A stretch of 8,428 nucleotides of DNA from Planctomycetales bacterium (GTDB lineage: Bacteria; Planctomycetota; Planctomycetia; Planctomycetales; Planctomycetaceae), in assembly GCA_020050375.1 (NCBI GenBank), contig JAGVKR010000202.1, positions 1 through 8,428 on the forward strand, read 5' to 3'. Position 1 is the first letter of the stretch, and every line of letters begins with the position of its first letter. The notes under the pieces were generated by a model. That model did no database searches. It worked only from the letters and a program-made list of their open reading frames with translations, and had not been told where the DNA came from. Shown here piece by piece: positions 7,830 to 8,428 of this stretch. The position numbers were made by a program, and so were the translations under genes.

Positions 7830-8110
7830 CGCAGCAGCGGGAGCGTGACTCGGAGGGTGCACCGGGCATCGGCCACGGCCAGGCGGCCGGAACCACAGGC
7901 CCGCACTGCGGCGATGGTCCGGCTGCTCCGAACCTCCGTCACCGCGCATGAAGGCCAATGATGAAAAATATCACCAAAGGTTAGGTCACACGCGGCGGGA
8001 GTCAAACCGCCTTCGGGAAGTGAAACACACCCTCACGGACCGGCGCAGGTTGAGCGCGTTGTGGATCTTCGGCAAAATCGGCATGACCCGACCGGCGGTG
8101 CAGAAGGTGG
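7830..8110. other. Gene-free leader region upstream of the ATPase gene
   Basis: I see no convincing gene here. Base composition changes at about 7955-7980, an AT-rich patch in otherwise GC-rich DNA. On the minus strand the best sigma-70-like pair is TTGACT (8000-8005) and TAACCT (7978-7983) with 16 bases between. The -35 is good, but the -10 matches only 3 of 6. If real, it gives the ATPase message a leader of about 140 bases before the ATG at 7829. A GGCGG / CCGCC hairpin (7994-8011) overlaps the -35 candidate. A 32-codon minus-strand frame (7986-8084) is Arg-rich and unsupported. Confidence 0.35.
7978..8005 (-). promoter_or_regulatory. Weak candidate promoter for the ATPase gene
   Basis: On the minus strand TTGACT at 8005-8000 is followed after 16 bases by TAACCT at 7983-7978, just upstream of an AT-rich stretch. 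The -10 match is poor, and planctomycete promoters are not well defined by the enteric consensus. This is a position to test rather than a firm call. Confidence 0.2.
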
Positions 8111-8223
8111 GAATGACAAAACCCAAATGACGAAGGAAACGCAAAAGATCAAAAATCCAAAGGCCCGCCCTTTTGGTTTACTTCTTTTGGATTTTCCTTC
8201 GACATTTGTCTTTCGGATTTTCC
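8111..8223. repeat. Long imperfect palindrome, probably a dispersed intergenic repeat
   Basis: Three nested inverted blocks are visible. AAATGACGAAGGAA (8125-8138) faces TTCCTTCGACATTT (8194-8207) with 13 of 14 pairing. CAAAAGA (8142-8148) faces TCTTTTG (8183-8189). CCAAAGG (8157-8163) faces CCTTTTGG (8169-8176) with one bulge. An alternative perfect 10-bp pairing, AAAATCCAAA (8152-8161) with TTTGGATTTT (8186-8195), competes with the inner stems. A 13-base direct repeat (8185-8197 and 8211-8223, 12 of 13 identical) lies on the right side. The region is much more AT-rich than the genes around it. The ATGACGAAGG and AATCCGAAA words resemble intergenic repeats I recall from planctomycete genomes; that link is from memory and untested. 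It is not protein-coding on either strand as far as I can see. Confidence 0.6.
8151..8176 (-). terminator. Candidate intrinsic terminator of the isomerase-like gene
   Basis: Read on the minus strand, CCAAAAGG-GCGGG-CCTTTGG forms a stem with one bulged A, followed at once by ATTTTT and then TTTT a few bases on. It lies 57 bases past the stop of the isomerase-like gene and before the ATPase gene, so it could separate the two minus-strand transcripts. On the plus strand the same hairpin is followed by TTTACTTCTTTT, so it could also act in that direction, though no plus-strand gene needs it. It forms the core of the larger palindrome. Confidence 0.5.
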
Positions 8224-8232
8224 CGGCTCAAA

Positions 8233-8428
8233 TCATGATAATCGCACATCGCCGCACAGGCACACTTCGAGCCCCAGTTCCGAGAGCGCTGCCGCCTTGA
8301 TCCGCGCGGCGCGGTGGGCCTGTGATTCATCCGGGACATAGACGACCTGGATGTGATTCGACTGGTGGCGGGCCATCATCTGGTCGCGGGTGACGCCGTC
8401 GAAAACGGCGTGCATGATCGGCCACTGC
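8233..8428 (-). CDS. C-terminal fragment of an L-fucose isomerase-like protein (partial)
   Basis: The frame is open to the window edge and ends at the TGA at 8235-8233, giving the last 64 residues of a gene that starts outside. The ATG at 8415 is an internal codon, since the frame continues as QWPI before it. The segment [19 protein letters not shown], followed by an Ala-rich helix and [11 protein letters not shown], resembles the end of L-fucose/L-arabinose isomerase-family proteins. There an NH-(I/V)-x-x-x-Y segment precedes a helix and a final strand. That assignment rests on recalled family pattern, not on a search, and no active-site residues fall in this fragment. If right, it is a cytoplasmic sugar isomerase or a sugar-metabolism protein related to one. 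Its transcription probably ends at the hairpin core at 8151-8176. Confidence 0.55.
   Translation of the reverse strand, partial: QWPIMHAVFDGVTRDQMMARHQSNHIQVVYVPDESQAHRAARIKAAALSELGLEVCLCGDVRLS

Noticed and set aside
7830..7958. The 43-codon upstream extension of the ATPase frame (TTG at 7958, ATG at 7949)
   Set aside because: The residues are Arg/Pro/Gly-rich and look untranslated, while [18 protein letters not shown] at 7829 looks like a natural N-terminus. Not fully excluded, since no start here has a strong ribosome site.
7994..8011. A T-arm-like hairpin (GGCGG, loop TTTGACTC, CCGCC on the minus strand) suggesting a tRNA remnant
   Set aside because: The loop is 8 bases rather than 7 and lacks the invariant C56. 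I found no matching acceptor, D or anticodon stems nearby.
7986..8084. A 32-codon minus-strand ORF starting at ATG 8084
   Set aside because: It is Arg-rich, has no clear ribosome site and no recognisable similarity. Length and composition fit chance.

Overview
The window looks like chromosomal DNA of a planctomycete (phylum Planctomycetota). The DNA is GC-rich and holds protein families named from that phylum: DUF1549/PSCyt2 and DUF1553/PSD1 in one protein, a DUF1501 partner, and a large pre-peptidase (PPC) domain surface protein. I cannot place it below phylum level.

Layout. Positions 1-2319 (+) carry the 3' part of a PPC-domain protein whose start lies outside the window. After 91 bases, a secreted protein at 2411-4924 (+) combines Ig-like domains, two haem-c-type motifs, and DUF1549 and DUF1553 domains. 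After 21 more bases, 4946-6274 (+) encodes a Tat-exported DUF1501 protein of the alkaline-phosphatase/sulfatase-like superfamily. The three genes read as one operon. A convergent gene follows only 4 bases away: a 516-residue AAA+ ATPase with a predicted N-terminal winged-helix region at 6279-7829 (-). About 400 bases without a convincing gene come next. They hold the ATPase leader and, near the far end, a long imperfect palindrome at 8111-8223 with a terminator-like core. The last 196 bases are the 3' end of a minus-strand gene whose C-terminus resembles L-fucose isomerase-like proteins.

How the genes may work together. All three operon products are predicted to leave the cytoplasm. The PPC protein looks like an extracellular or envelope scaffold. 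The DUF1549/DUF1553 protein looks like a multidomain cytochrome-like protein, and the DUF1501 protein like a metal-dependent phospho/sulfo-hydrolase fold. This trio recurs in planctomycetes, but to my knowledge its biochemistry is not established. It is the best candidate here for an undescribed system. The ATPase is cytoplasmic, is on the other strand, and need not belong to it. There are no CRISPR arrays, rRNA or tRNA genes, insertion sequences or phage genes that I can support.
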